From NCBI RefSeq assembly GCF_034262375.1, contig NZ_CP139558.1:62001-126000 (forward strand): a stretch of DNA of 64,000 nucleotides, written 5' to 3'. The position numbers and the translations under genes were made by a program. Numbering within the stretch: position 1 is the stretch's first letter; every line of letters starts with the position of its first letter. Source of the DNA: Mucilaginibacter sabulilitoris (GTDB taxonomy: Bacteria > Bacteroidota > Bacteroidia > Sphingobacteriales > Sphingobacteriaceae). Below the pieces are notes generated by a model. That model was not told where the DNA came from, searched no databases, and was given only the letters and a program-made list of their open reading frames with translations. Below, piece by piece: positions 16,980-25,621 of this stretch.

Positions 16980-17541
16980 TGTTCTTCTCCAGGCAAATTT
17001 TCAGATTCCTTTTGCCGTTTTGTATATAACTTTTTACTTCATTTAAGCTAAAACCGGTTACTTCAGCAATCTCTTTATAACATTTCTCCTGCAAATAAAA
17101 CAGGTCGATGCTTTGCTTCTGCGCACCGGTTAGTTTATCAACACAACGCTCCAAAGCTTTATAAGCCTCTTCGCGGTTATTATCATCAGGATGCAAAAGC
17201 GGAGTAAATTCCATAACATCATCCAACGCAACCACCTCCATCTTTTTACCGGCCCTTAACTGCATCAAGCAATAATTGCGCCCAAGTACATATAACCAGC
17301 TCCTGAACACACTGATATCATGTTGTTTAACCTTAATTATCAGCTCCTCAAAAATCCCCATCACGGCATCTTTGGCAGCTTCTTCGTCCTTGAGGTATTT
17401 TAAACAAACGCCGTAAACCAAAGGCATATACCGTTCATACAACTGTCCTAAAACCGCAATATCACCGTCATTCCGGTAAATGGCAAGCAGCTCGTGGTCA
17501 GTTGGAGAACTTAGTTTATTTGGTTTGATAAAATTGGCCAT
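16969..17541 (-). CDS. ECF-type RNA polymerase sigma factor
   Basis: 190 residues. Sigma-70 region 2 is at about 20-85 (LYERYMPLVYGVCLKYLKDEEAAKDAVMGIFEEL, RSWLYVLGRNYC). Region 4 is at about 125-180 (LTGAQKQSIDLFYLQEKCYKEIAEVTGFSLNEVKSYIQNGKRNLK). The start at 17541 (MANFIKPNKLSSPTD) fits the family; the longer reading frame runs back through the divergent promoter and gene. Its stop lies 11 bp inside the anti-sigma gene, a standard translationally coupled sigma/anti-sigma pair. Confidence 0.9.
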   Translation of the reverse strand: MANFIKPNKLSSPTDHELLAIYRNDGDIAVLGQLYERYMPLVYGVCLKYLKDEEAAKDAVMGIFEELIIKVKQHDISVFRSWLYVLGRNYCLMQLRAGKKMEVVALDDVMEFTPLLHPDDNNREEAYKALERCVDKLTGAQKQSIDLFYLQEKCYKEIAEVTGFSLNEVKSYIQNGKRNLKICLEKNSEQ

Positions 17542-17620
17542 TAAAAGCCGCAAAATAAATTTTTTTAATGGCTTATGGAAATTAACCGTTGCGTACATCC
17601 TTATTAAAAAAGAAAAGGTT

Positions 17621-19546
17621 ATGAAACAGCTATTATTCATTTTAATAATCGCAGGCTTAGCGGGGTTTAAGCCAGTTGCCACACGGCATATCAGCGGAAC
17701 AGTTTATGATGATACCAAAACGGTATTGCCAGGTGTACAAGTAACAGTGGCCGGAACGAATACGGCTACCCAAACCAATGCTAAAGGCCAATACAACATT
17801 GATGTGCCCGCCGACAATGCGAGTTTAATGTTCAGTTTTATCGGATTTGAAACACAAACTGTTAAAATTGGTAAAAGCAACGTTATTGATGTTTATCTTA
17901 AATCATCCAGCCAGGCATTGAGCGAGGTAGTAGTAATAGGATATGGTTCACAAAAGAAGGTTGATTTAACAGGAAGTGTATCAAACATAAATCCGTCGCC
18001 ATCATCACCTGGCAGCGCCCCTAATGTAAAAATGAGAGGACTAAACAGCACTGCCATCTATGGCTCACGCGCAGCAGATATGCGCATGATGCCTGCTCCG
18101 GAAAATACCGAAAGCTACAAAGGCATCACCGAAAATGGTTTTAAAACAGTTGAAAGCGAGCCACTATCAACATTTTCAGTAGATGTGGACGCGGCATCAT
18201 ACAGCAACGTGAGGCGCTTTATCAATAACGGGCAACTGCCGCCAGCTGATGCGGTGAGGATTGAGGAAATGATCAATTATTTTCATTACAATATACCCGG
18301 CCCTGCTAATAATGAGCCCGTGGCCATCCATACCGAACTATCTTCAGCACCATGGAACGGCAATCACCGCCTGTTGCGGATTGGCATCAAAGCTAAAACC
18401 GTTGCCACCGATAAATTACCGGCCTCAAACCTGGTATTCCTGATAGATGTTTCGGGCTCTATGAATGAAGCCAACAAGCTACCGCTGGTGCAATCGTCAT
18501 TAAAAATGCTGGTTAACCAATTAAGGCCTCAGGATAGGGTAGCCATTGTGGTGTACGCCGGTGCGGCAGGTGTGGTATTACCGGCTACTACAGGCGACAA
18601 GAAAACAACTATTAACAACGCCATTGATAATTTACAGGTAGGGGGCTCAACCGCGGGCGGTGCAGGCATAAAGCTGGCCTATAAAATTGCGCAGGAAAAC
18701 TTTATGAAAGATGGCAACAACCGGGTGATGCTGGCTACAGATGGCGATTTTAATGTAGGGGCATCCAGCGATGATGATATGGAGAAACTGATTGAGAAGG
18801 AACGCGAAAGCGGTATATCGTTATCTGTTTTAGGGTTTGGAATGGGCAATTATAAAGACAGCAAGATGGAAACGCTGGCCGATAAAGGCAACGGCAACTA
18901 TGCCTATATTGACAATATTACTGAGGCACGTAAAACCCTAATCAGCGAATTTGGCGGTACGCTGTTTACCATAGCCAAAGATGTAAAATTGCAGGTTGAA
19001 TTTAACCCGGCGAAGGTACAGGCCTATCGTTTGGTGGGGTACGAAAACCGTGCACTGAACAAAGAAGATTTTAACAATGATAAGAAAGACGCGGGCGACA
19101 TGGGCTCGGGCCATAACGTAACCGCCTTTTACGAAATAGTACCTGTCGCGGTTAAAGATGATTACTCGGGCAGTGTAGATCCGCTTAAGTATCAAAAACC
19201 TAAAAAAGTACAATATTCCAGCACCTCTGATGAAATGCTGACCATTAAATTCAGGTATAAACAACCAACCTCATCCGTAAGTAAAATGAGCCATGTGGAA
19301 GTATATGATAAACCCATGGCCATTGCATCAACCTCAACCGATTTCAGATTTGCTGCCGCGGTAGCCGAAGTGGGTATGCTGCTCCGCGATTCGCAGTTTA
19401 AACAGCACTCCAGCTATGAGCAGGCTATAAAAATGGCCCGGGCGGCCAAAGGTGATGACAGTGAAGGTTACCGGGCGGAGTTTATAAAACTGGCCGAGAG
19501 CGCAAAACTGTTAAGTCCGGATAAGGTATTGGCATTAGAAGAGTAA
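17621..19546 (+). CDS. VWA-domain YfbK-like protein with a fused, shortened SusC N-terminus
   Basis: 641 residues. A signal-like N terminus is followed by a CarboxypepD_reg domain (about 23-95) and a SusC TonB-box motif SEVVVIGYG at 101-109. VDLTGSV, VKMRGLNS and AIYGSRAAD at about 114-153 are recognisable fragments of a SusC plug joined with the middle deleted. From 180 it is a YfbK-type protein: TFSVDVDAASYSNVRRFI, the VWA MIDAS motif DVSGS at 276-280, and the C-terminal DUF3520-like region. It is divergent from the ECF sigma gene (80 bp between starts), so probably part of that regulon. Starts at 17621 after AAAAGG. Confidence 0.85.
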   Translation: MKQLLFILIIAGLAGFKPVATRHISGTVYDDTKTVLPGVQVTVAGTNTATQTNAKGQYNIDVPADNASLMFSFIGFETQTVKIGKSNVIDVYLKSSSQALSEVVVIGYGSQKKVDLTGSVSNINPSPSSPGSAPNVKMRGLNSTAIYGSRAADMRMMPAPENTESYKGITENGFKTVESEPLSTFSVDVDAASYSNVRRFINNGQLPPADAVRIEEMINYFHYNIPGPANNEPVAIHTELSSAPWNGNHRLLRIGIKAKTVATDKLPASNLVFLIDVSGSMNEANKLPLVQSSLKMLVNQLRPQDRVAIVVYAGAAGVVLPATTGDKKTTINNAIDNLQVGGSTAGGAGIKLAYKIAQENFMKDGNNRVMLATDGDFNVGASSDDDMEKLIEKERESGISLSVLGFGMGNYKDSKMETLADKGNGNYAYIDNITEARKTLISEFGGTLFTIAKDVKLQVEFNPAKVQAYRLVGYENRALNKEDFNNDKKDAGDMGSGHNVTAFYEIVPVAVKDDYSGSVDPLKYQKPKKVQYSSTSDEMLTIKFRYKQPTSSVSKMSHVEVYDKPMAIASTSTDFRFAAAVAEVGMLLRDSQFKQHSSYEQAIKMARAAKGDDSEGYRAEFIKLAESAKLLSPDKVLALEE

Positions 19547-19589
19547 TCCATTATACCTGCATAGCATTTTAGCATTGTTATATAAATAT

Positions 19590-19619
19590 AATAAACCTGC
19601 CTTTTGAGGCAGGTTTATT
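19590..19619. terminator. Rho-independent terminator after the VWA gene
   Basis: A 12-bp perfect stem (AATAAACCTGCC and its complement) with loop TTTTGA. Confidence 0.85.
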
Positions 19620-19663
19620 GCGTAATATGAGTTTATATGTAGCTTTACGTATATTTAATATCT

Positions 19664-20224
19664 GTGAAACTATACGTTAAAAACATGGTTTGCAATCGCT
19701 GCAAAATGGCGGTACAAACAGAACTGGACAAGGCCGACATGGAACCTCTAAGTGTGGAACTCGGCGAAATCACCCTTAAAGAAAAACCAACGCCATCGCA
19801 GCTGCATGAACTGGCAAAAGCCTTAAATAGTTTAGGCTTTGAGATAATTGACAATCAAAAAAGCCGGATGATTGAGCAAATAAAAACACAGATCATCAGC
19901 CTGGTACATTACACTGATATTACAACGCCATTAAAACTTTCGGCTGTATTATCAGACCAGCTCAATCATGATTACAGTTACCTGAGTAACCTGTTTTCGG
20001 CTGTGGAAGGTACTACTATCGAAAAATATTATATAGCTCAAAAAATTGAACGGGTGAAAGAGCTTTTGGTTTACAATGAGCTTAATCTTTCGGAGATTGC
20101 TTACCAGATGGGTTACAGCAGTGTGGCCTATCTTTCTTCGCAATTTAAGCAGGTAACCGGGATGACACCGTCACAATTCAAGGGCCTGCAGATACATCAC
20201 CGTCAAAATCTTGATGACCTGTAA
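19664..20224 (+). CDS. AraC-family regulator with an N-terminal heavy-metal-associated domain
   Basis: 186 residues from a GTG start. Residues 1-65 are an HMA-like ferredoxin fold with CxxC at C10/C13 (KNMVCNRCKMAV). Residues about 85-180 are an AraC DNA-binding domain with two HTH units (LKLSAVLSDQLNHDYSYLSNLFS and LNLSEIAYQMGYSSVAYLSSQFKQVTGMTPSQFK). The direct fusion suggests a metal- or redox-sensing regulator. The next gene also begins with an HMA domain (93 bp downstream), so the pair is likely one regulatory unit (inference). Confidence 0.85.
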   Translation: MKLYVKNMVCNRCKMAVQTELDKADMEPLSVELGEITLKEKPTPSQLHELAKALNSLGFEIIDNQKSRMIEQIKTQIISLVHYTDITTPLKLSAVLSDQLNHDYSYLSNLFSAVEGTTIEKYYIAQKIERVKELLVYNELNLSEIAYQMGYSSVAYLSSQFKQVTGMTPSQFKGLQIHHRQNLDDL

Positions 20225-20283
20225 GCGAAAAATCTTATAACATCCTTCGATAATTCCGTAACGCCTGCCGGTGCACGTGCAGG

Positions 20284-20291
20284 TAAATTTG
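20284..20291 (+). promoter_or_regulatory. -7 box (TAAATTTG) of the HMA-MauE gene
   Basis: A perfect TAnnTTTG box ends 25 nt before the ATG. It implies that the HMA-MauE gene has its own promoter. Confidence 0.55.
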
Positions 20292-20316
20292 TGTCAGTAA
20301 TTTAATTATTTTAATC

Positions 20317-21054
20317 ATGACACATACCTATCAGATAACCGGCATGACCTGCAGCGGTTGTCAAAATAAAGTTCAAGCACTGCTTTCGCAGGTAAAAGGG
20401 ATACAAAACGTTGATATTTCCCTTGTCGAAGGCACAGCGGATATCACCATGAGCCCGCACGTTCCAACATCGGTACTACAGGATGCACTTAAAGATTATC
20501 CTAAATACCATCTCAGCGAAGTCCCGCACAGCCACACCATGAGCATGGAGCCAGACACCGAAAGCCCGTCATGGCTGGCAACCTATAAGCCCATATTGAT
20601 CATATTCGGCTATATATCCGTTATCGCGGTTATTGCGGGCTACAGCATGGGCAATTTTATGACCATGACTGCCATGCGCGTATTTATGAGCGGCTTTTTT
20701 CTGATATTTTCCTTTTTTAAATTACTCGATCTCCAGGGCTTTGCCGATAGTTACTCCATGTATGATATCGTAGCTAAAAAGTTCAGGGCATGGGGATATA
20801 TTTATGCTTTTGTTGAACTGGGTTTAGGTTTGGCTTTCGCCCTGAATATCGCACCTGTAATCGTAAACGCTATAACATTTATCGTAATGAGCGTAAGCCT
20901 GATAGGTGTACTGCAAAGCGTACTAAACAAAAGAAAGATACAATGTGCCTGCCTGGGAGCGGTATTTAACCTCCCTATGAGCACCGTTACTATTGTGGAA
21001 GATGCGCTAATGATTGTAATGAGCGCGGCGACATTGTGGAGCGTGGTTTTTTGA
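20317..21054 (+). CDS. HMA-domain membrane protein with a MauE/DoxX-like domain
   Basis: 245 residues. Residues 1-68 are an HMA domain with the metal-binding TCSGC (C12, C15). A His/Met-rich linker follows (HSHTMSMEPDTE). About four to five membrane segments from residue 90 match MauE-type proteins, including the cytoplasmic-loop KIQCACLGAVFNLP and the conserved acidic residue in TIVEDALM. MauE proteins act in disulfide/redox maturation. The HMA fusion and metal-ligand-rich linker suggest copper or another soft metal (inference). Regulator encoded just upstream. Confidence 0.8.
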   Translation: MTHTYQITGMTCSGCQNKVQALLSQVKGIQNVDISLVEGTADITMSPHVPTSVLQDALKDYPKYHLSEVPHSHTMSMEPDTESPSWLATYKPILIIFGYISVIAVIAGYSMGNFMTMTAMRVFMSGFFLIFSFFKLLDLQGFADSYSMYDIVAKKFRAWGYIYAFVELGLGLAFALNIAPVIVNAITFIVMSVSLIGVLQSVLNKRKIQCACLGAVFNLPMSTVTIVEDALMIVMSAATLWSVVF

Positions 21055-21066
21055 TCTGCATATTAG

Positions 21067-21125
21067 GAGACGCATGTGATGCGTCTCTACGTTTCGTTTT
21101 TGTAGAGACACATTACATGTGTCTC
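21067..21125. repeat. Pair of REP-like palindromes (GAGACACAT/ATGTGTCTC family)
   Basis: Unit 1 (21067-21087) has arms GAGACGC and GCGTCTC. Unit 2 (21105-21125) has arms GAGACACAT and ATGTGTCTC. GTCTCTAC after unit 1 pairs with GTAGAGAC before unit 2, giving an alternative long hairpin. A third copy is at 50720-50740. Confidence 0.7.
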
Positions 21126-21214
21126 TCTATATGTCTCTGTATTTAACAATACCCATATATGTCATTTTTTAAAGATGTAACCTGCATGATACATGTAAAA
21201 AGCATCTTATTGCC

Positions 21215-21222
21215 TACATTTG
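21215..21222 (+). promoter_or_regulatory. -7 box (TACATTTG) of the PfkB kinase gene
   Basis: A perfect TAnnTTTG match ending 55 nt before the ATG, giving a leader of about 50 nt. Confidence 0.5.
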
Positions 21223-21277
21223 CGGTTTGCTCAAAATATGAAAATATAAAAGGCAATTTATCATTAATAAAAACTTC

Positions 21278-22165
21278 ATGTACGACATTTGTTGCATAGG
21301 GCATATTACGTTAGATAAGGTGGTGACGCCAAGAGCGGTTGCACACATGGCCGGAGGCACATCCTTTTACTTTTCAAGTGCCATCCGTAATATGGATGTA
21401 AGCTATACCTTAGTTACCTCGCTTGCCGAAACTGAAATGCACACGGTTGATGCCCTTCGCGCAAAAGGCACCGAGGTACACGCTTCTACCTGTGCGCATA
21501 CTGTTTATTTTGAAAATATTTATTCGGGCAACCAGGACCATCGCACACAACGCGTGCTCCAAAAAGCCGATCCTTTTACTATTGAACAATTACAGGGTAT
21601 TGATGCCGGTATTTTTCATTTAGGTCCGCTGCTTGCCGATGATATTCCGGTTGAACTGATCAGGGAACTGAGCAGCAGAGGCAGGGTATCGTTAGATGCG
21701 CAAGGCTATTTACGCAAGGTTGAAGACAAGAATGTAATACCAGTTGACTGGCCCGCGAAAAAAGAAGCTCTGCAATACATTGATATTTTAAAAGTTAACG
21801 AACACGAACTGGAAGCGCTCACCGGCCTTACCGATATTAAAAAGGGCGCTGTTATGTTGGCCGACTGGGGTGTAAAGGAAGTTGTTGTTACCCTGGGCAG
21901 CATGGGTTCGGTAATTTACGCCGATGGCCTTTTTTACAACGTACCAGCTTACATCCCAACCGCTGTAGTTGATGCCACCGGGTGCGGCGATACCTATATG
22001 GCGGGCTATTTATACCAGCGTACCAAAGGAGCTTCGTTCCAGGAGGCAGGGGAGTTTGCCGCCGCTATGGCCAGCTTTAAAATCGAATCATCCGGACCAT
22101 TTACCGGCACTAAAGAAGATGTGATGAATTTATTAGAGATTGGCCAAAAAACCTTTAGTTACTAA
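21278..22165 (+). CDS. PfkB-family sugar/nucleoside kinase
   Basis: 295 residues. The C-terminal PfkB signature VVDATGCGDTYMAGYL (231-246) carries the anion hole and the catalytic base Asp238. The N-terminal half has HMAGGTSFYFSSAIRNM in the position of the substrate-binding GG motif. It phosphorylates a sugar, nucleoside or related alcohol with ATP; the exact substrate is not evident. It is a single gene convergent with the bat operon and ends at a hairpin shared with batE. Confidence 0.85.
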   Translation: MYDICCIGHITLDKVVTPRAVAHMAGGTSFYFSSAIRNMDVSYTLVTSLAETEMHTVDALRAKGTEVHASTCAHTVYFENIYSGNQDHRTQRVLQKADPFTIEQLQGIDAGIFHLGPLLADDIPVELIRELSSRGRVSLDAQGYLRKVEDKNVIPVDWPAKKEALQYIDILKVNEHELEALTGLTDIKKGAVMLADWGVKEVVVTLGSMGSVIYADGLFYNVPAYIPTAVVDATGCGDTYMAGYLYQRTKGASFQEAGEFAAAMASFKIESSGPFTGTKEDVMNLLEIGQKTFSY

Positions 22166-22188
22166 CTCAAGATCAGACTAATCAAGCG

Positions 22189-22221
22189 AGATTTACGAAG
22201 TTTTAAAAACTTCGTAAATCT
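22189..22221. terminator. Bidirectional terminator between the PfkB gene and batE
   Basis: A 16-bp perfect inverted repeat (AGATTTACGAAGTTTT and complement) with a 1-nt centre, placed between convergent genes. Confidence 0.7.
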
Positions 22222-22241
22222 TAATATCTCTCCGTAAGTAT

Positions 22242-23003
22242 TTATATTTCCTTTACATCCGTAGCGCTTATCCAGCCTTCGTTTCCGTTAGAGAGCCGTA
22301 TTTTCATCCACTCGTTATTGTGCTCCAGGATGTCGACTTTGGTACCATCATGCAGTATAAAAAGATCTTTTGACGCTCTGCCTGGTCCGCTTTTTATGGT
22401 TACCGTTCCGCTAAAAACAATAGCTTGCCTGTGCGATTCAAAATAATCTGCCTGCCTGCCGGCTATAAAAACGAATACAACCCCTAAAAACACCAGTAAA
22501 ATAGCCGAGTAAAACGCCGCTTTTTTAACGCCTACCGATTGGGTAAACCGGTAAAGGATAAACGTTACGGAGCCGGCGAAAATAAGCAGCACACTTATTA
22601 TGGCTAATGTATTTAATGAAAGCCCTAATATAAAGGCGTGCCACCATTTAGTGATAAAAAATTCAGGCGCTTCATCCAGTTTATCGGTAGTTTTTAAATT
22701 AGCCAGCTGAATGTTTACGTGGATGTCTTCGTCCCCGGGAGATAATTTGCGGGCTTTTTCGTAATATAGCAATGCCGATGGTATTTCGTCGGTTTTATAA
22801 TACGCGTTGCCCAAATTAAAATATAAGGCGGCCGACTGGTACCCGCCATCTACCAGTTTCTGATAGGTTGCTATAGCTTCGGCATACTTTGCTTTGGCAT
22901 AGGCATCGTTCCCTTTTTTTAATAACGCGCTGGCAGCGTCATTGCATAATGCCATTAAGGGCGATACGACGAGCAATAACAACCAAATAATACGCCTGAT
23001 CAT
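22242..23003 (-). CDS. batE: BatE: TPR and SH3-domain membrane protein
   Basis: 253 residues from the ATG at 23003. A signal/membrane N terminus (MIRRIIWLLLLVV) is followed by TPR repeats (about 25-105, for example YFNLGNAYYKTDEIPSALLYYEKARKLSP). Two membrane helices lie at about 130-185, and a C-terminal bacterial SH3 domain contains IKSGPGRASKDLFILHDGTKVDIL. It is the last gene of the Bat operon. The ATG follows the batD stop as TAACATG. Two in-frame ATGs at 23015 and 23027 inside batD are alternatives. Confidence 0.85.
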   Translation of the reverse strand: MIRRIIWLLLLVVSPLMALCNDAASALLKKGNDAYAKAKYAEAIATYQKLVDGGYQSAALYFNLGNAYYKTDEIPSALLYYEKARKLSPGDEDIHVNIQLANLKTTDKLDEAPEFFITKWWHAFILGLSLNTLAIISVLLIFAGSVTFILYRFTQSVGVKKAAFYSAILLVFLGVVFVFIAGRQADYFESHRQAIVFSGTVTIKSGPGRASKDLFILHDGTKVDILEHNNEWMKIRLSNGNEGWISATDVKEI

Positions 23004-23004
23004 G

Positions 23005-24843
23005 TTATACTTCATTTTCGATGTCATTGATCATATTTTTTGCCTTGTCAAACACCTGCTGTTCTGAAATGCCGGATACCGGCGCGTAACGGGCCATATC
23101 GCACAGGTCAAGTGTGTCCAGTAGTTCATTAATCAGCCTTTCATCAATAGCGCGCGTTTTTAGCTCAGCGGCAATTTTTTCACGGTTCAAATCAGCGGCG
23201 GCAATATTCAGCTTGTCACTTAAATAACCATACAGGCCTCTAAACACATTTTCATAGAATAACTTTGAGTTATTGGCCGATAATTGTGCCTTAGCGCTCG
23301 CCAAATGTTTGGCCGCAATTCTACCAGCCTTGCGGCTTTTAACCTTAACAATGTCGCTGTTATTTTTTTCGTACCACTTGCCGTAAACCAAAGCTCCTAA
23401 AAACAAAAGCGGCCCGAATGCAAGCAGACTATAGTAAAGGTCCGAATCATAAAAGCCTTCTCCCTTTTTGCTGACATCAACATCCTCAGTTTTAATATAC
23501 CTGATATCCTTGTTCAGCATTTTAACATCCTGTTTGTCCGCACCCGAATAGGCCGTCACGTTACTTTCAGATGTTCCTTTATTTACTTTAACCGGGTATG
23601 CTTTTGTTGGAAGCGACACGTACCTGCCGGTTGAAGGATCGAAGTAAGAGAATTTTACAGGATCAATGGTAAACTTACCTTCATGCCGAGGTATCAACAG
23701 ATAAGTATAAGTGCGGCTCCCCGATTGGCCGTTTTCATTTTCGGCAATGGTATCAATAGTTTTAGGATCGTACTTTTCAAAATCGGCAGGGAAGCTCGGA
23801 GTAATTGGCTTCAGCAATTTAAGATTTCCCTTCCCAGAAATCCTGATCTTGTAATTCAGTGGTTCATTGGTTTTAAGCTCATTTTTATCAAGCGATGTGC
23901 TGATATTGAACTTACCCACCGCGCCGCCAAAACCAATGGGTTTCCCGGCCTGGGGCAAGGGTTTAACATGTATGGTTACCGGAGTACTTTTAATTTTATA
24001 CCGTACATCATTGTACGAGCCAAAAAACTGCCCTATCATGTCATCATCATCGGCCGACTGATCGGCTTCCCTTACGACAAATATCATTGATATGGGGTCG
24101 ATGGTAACATCGCCGGCGTGTTCAGGGAACAGAATGGTCTGCTTCATGTTGGCAACATTGTACTTAACGCCTTTATAAGTTTCGGTAGTCCATTGTACCT
24201 GCTGGTTCGGGTTTTTCGGGGTAATATCCTGGCTGTAAAAACCGTTCAGGTCGGGCAATTTATCCGGTTCGCTGCCTACCAATGCCACACGGGTATATAG
24301 CTTATAAGTTAAGGTGATCTGTTCGCCCAAATAAACATTGCTTTTATCAAGCGCGGCCCTTATAAATAACGATTTGGAAATATCGGAACCGGGGCGCTTC
24401 ATGGTAACCCTACTATCCATGCCGTTTTGCTGAGCGGCGTTTTGCTGCCCCTGTTGAGCGGGCTGACCGCTACCTTTAACTACATTTATTTTGATGGGTT
24501 TGGTGGTTAGCTGTTTACCGTTCACCACAATACTGGCCGGCCCAATAGTGTAAGAACCCGGTTTTACCGCTATCAGCTCATAACTATACTCCATGCTTGA
24601 TGAGGCATTACCGTTAATTACCGTCATGCTGGTTGATACATTGGGTCCGGAGGCTACCAGGAACCCGGTAAACGATGGCGGGGTAAAGCGGTCGCCATTA
24701 CCGTTTACAGAAAACGTTATTTCAAATTGCTCGGTTGTACTTACCTCTGTTTTACTTACTGATGCGGTAAATTTTATATCGGCAGCAAAAAGCAAGCTGG
24801 TATTGAGCAGCAAAAGCAATAATATACAATATCTTCTTTTCAT
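23005..24843 (-). CDS. batD: BatD, oxygen-tolerance protein
   Basis: 612 residues. A signal peptide (MKRRYCILLLLLLNTSLLFA) is followed by a large periplasmic region of repeated Ig-like beta domains (FTASVSKTEVSTTEQFEITFSVNG and later similar units). A single membrane helix near 480-500 and a cytoplasmic helical tail complete it. This matches the BatD/aerotolerance family. Bat proteins form an envelope complex with VWA subunits and a MoxR chaperone. Encoded between batC and batE in the eight-gene minus-strand operon. Confidence 0.9.
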   Translation of the reverse strand: MKRRYCILLLLLLNTSLLFAADIKFTASVSKTEVSTTEQFEITFSVNGNGDRFTPPSFTGFLVASGPNVSTSMTVINGNASSSMEYSYELIAVKPGSYTIGPASIVVNGKQLTTKPIKINVVKGSGQPAQQGQQNAAQQNGMDSRVTMKRPGSDISKSLFIRAALDKSNVYLGEQITLTYKLYTRVALVGSEPDKLPDLNGFYSQDITPKNPNQQVQWTTETYKGVKYNVANMKQTILFPEHAGDVTIDPISMIFVVREADQSADDDDMIGQFFGSYNDVRYKIKSTPVTIHVKPLPQAGKPIGFGGAVGKFNISTSLDKNELKTNEPLNYKIRISGKGNLKLLKPITPSFPADFEKYDPKTIDTIAENENGQSGSRTYTYLLIPRHEGKFTIDPVKFSYFDPSTGRYVSLPTKAYPVKVNKGTSESNVTAYSGADKQDVKMLNKDIRYIKTEDVDVSKKGEGFYDSDLYYSLLAFGPLLFLGALVYGKWYEKNNSDIVKVKSRKAGRIAAKHLASAKAQLSANNSKLFYENVFRGLYGYLSDKLNIAAADLNREKIAAELKTRAIDERLINELLDTLDLCDMARYAPVSGISEQQVFDKAKNMINDIENEV

Positions 24844-24862
24844 TTATTTACTACAATAACGC

Positions 24863-25621
24863 TTACCAGTCTTTACTGATGCGCAATTTAGCACCTTTCA
24901 GCTTTTTATTTTTTAGTTTATCCTGCGTTTGCTTCTCATCGTTGTTCAGGGCCTCCAGCATCCGTTCGGCGTCGTCTTTTGATACGTTGTTGGGCTGCGG
25001 CTGCTGACCATTTTGCTGGTCTTTTTTATCCTGGTCTTTATTTTTATCGTCCTGGTTCTTTTTATCCTTGTCGTCCTTGTTTTTATTGTCGTTCTTCTTA
25101 TCCTGGTCCTTCTTATCCTTGTCTTTATTTTTGTCGTCCTTGTTCTTATCCTTATTATTCTTGTTGTCTTTGTTCTTTTTATCCTGCTGTTGTTTCTGTT
25201 TCAGCTTTTCCTGAGCATAGGCTAAATTATAGCGGGTCTCTTCATCCTGCGGATTGTTGAGCAGCGATTTTTTATATGCAGCCACACTCTCCTCCAGCTT
25301 TTTCGACTCCAGCAGGGAGTTACCCAGGTTATGATAAGCTTTGGCCAGTACTTGTTTATTATTTGAGCCCGACGCTATTTTATTGAACTGCTGGCCAGCC
25401 TCAGAATATTTTTTTTGCTTGTACAGTGCGTCGCCCAGGTTAAAATTACCTTCAACTGTTTTATCCTTTTTCCCAACCGAAAGGCGGTAGTTGCTTTCGG
25501 CATCCTTATAATTTTGCTGCTGATAAAGATCGTTACCTTTTTTGATGTACTTTTTTTCTTGCTGGGCAAAAAGGAAAGAAGCCTGCAGTACTAATAATAC
25601 AACTATGATTAATTGCTTCAT
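24863..25621 (-). CDS. batC: BatC: TPR protein with a Lys/Asp-rich linker
   Basis: 252 residues. A signal peptide is followed by TPR repeats at about 22-140 (KYIKKGNDLYQQQNYKDAESNYRLS and others). About 60 residues composed almost only of K, D, N and Q follow at about 138-200 (encoded near 25020-25200). The C terminus is short (DAERMLEALNNDEKQTQDKLKNKK). Its ATG overlaps the batB stop by 4 bp. The low-complexity DNA is a strong source of spurious antisense ORFs. Confidence 0.88.
   Translation of the reverse strand: MKQLIIVVLLVLQASFLFAQQEKKYIKKGNDLYQQQNYKDAESNYRLSVGKKDKTVEGNFNLGDALYKQKKYSEAGQQFNKIASGSNNKQVLAKAYHNLGNSLLESKKLEESVAAYKKSLLNNPQDEETRYNLAYAQEKLKQKQQQDKKNKDNKNNKDKNKDDKNKDKDKKDQDKKNDNKNKDDKDKKNQDDKNKDQDKKDQQNGQQPQPNNVSKDDAERMLEALNNDEKQTQDKLKNKKLKGAKLRISKDW

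Noticed and set aside
21067..21125. CRISPR array
   Set aside because: Only two short palindromic units with an 17-nt separation and no further repeats or cas genes; it fits a REP-like pair.
24979..25260. Plus-strand ORFs opposite batC, rich in Val/Leu/Ile
   Set aside because: They are antisense readings of the Lys/Asp repeat codons of BatC; the membrane-like composition is an artefact of the complement.
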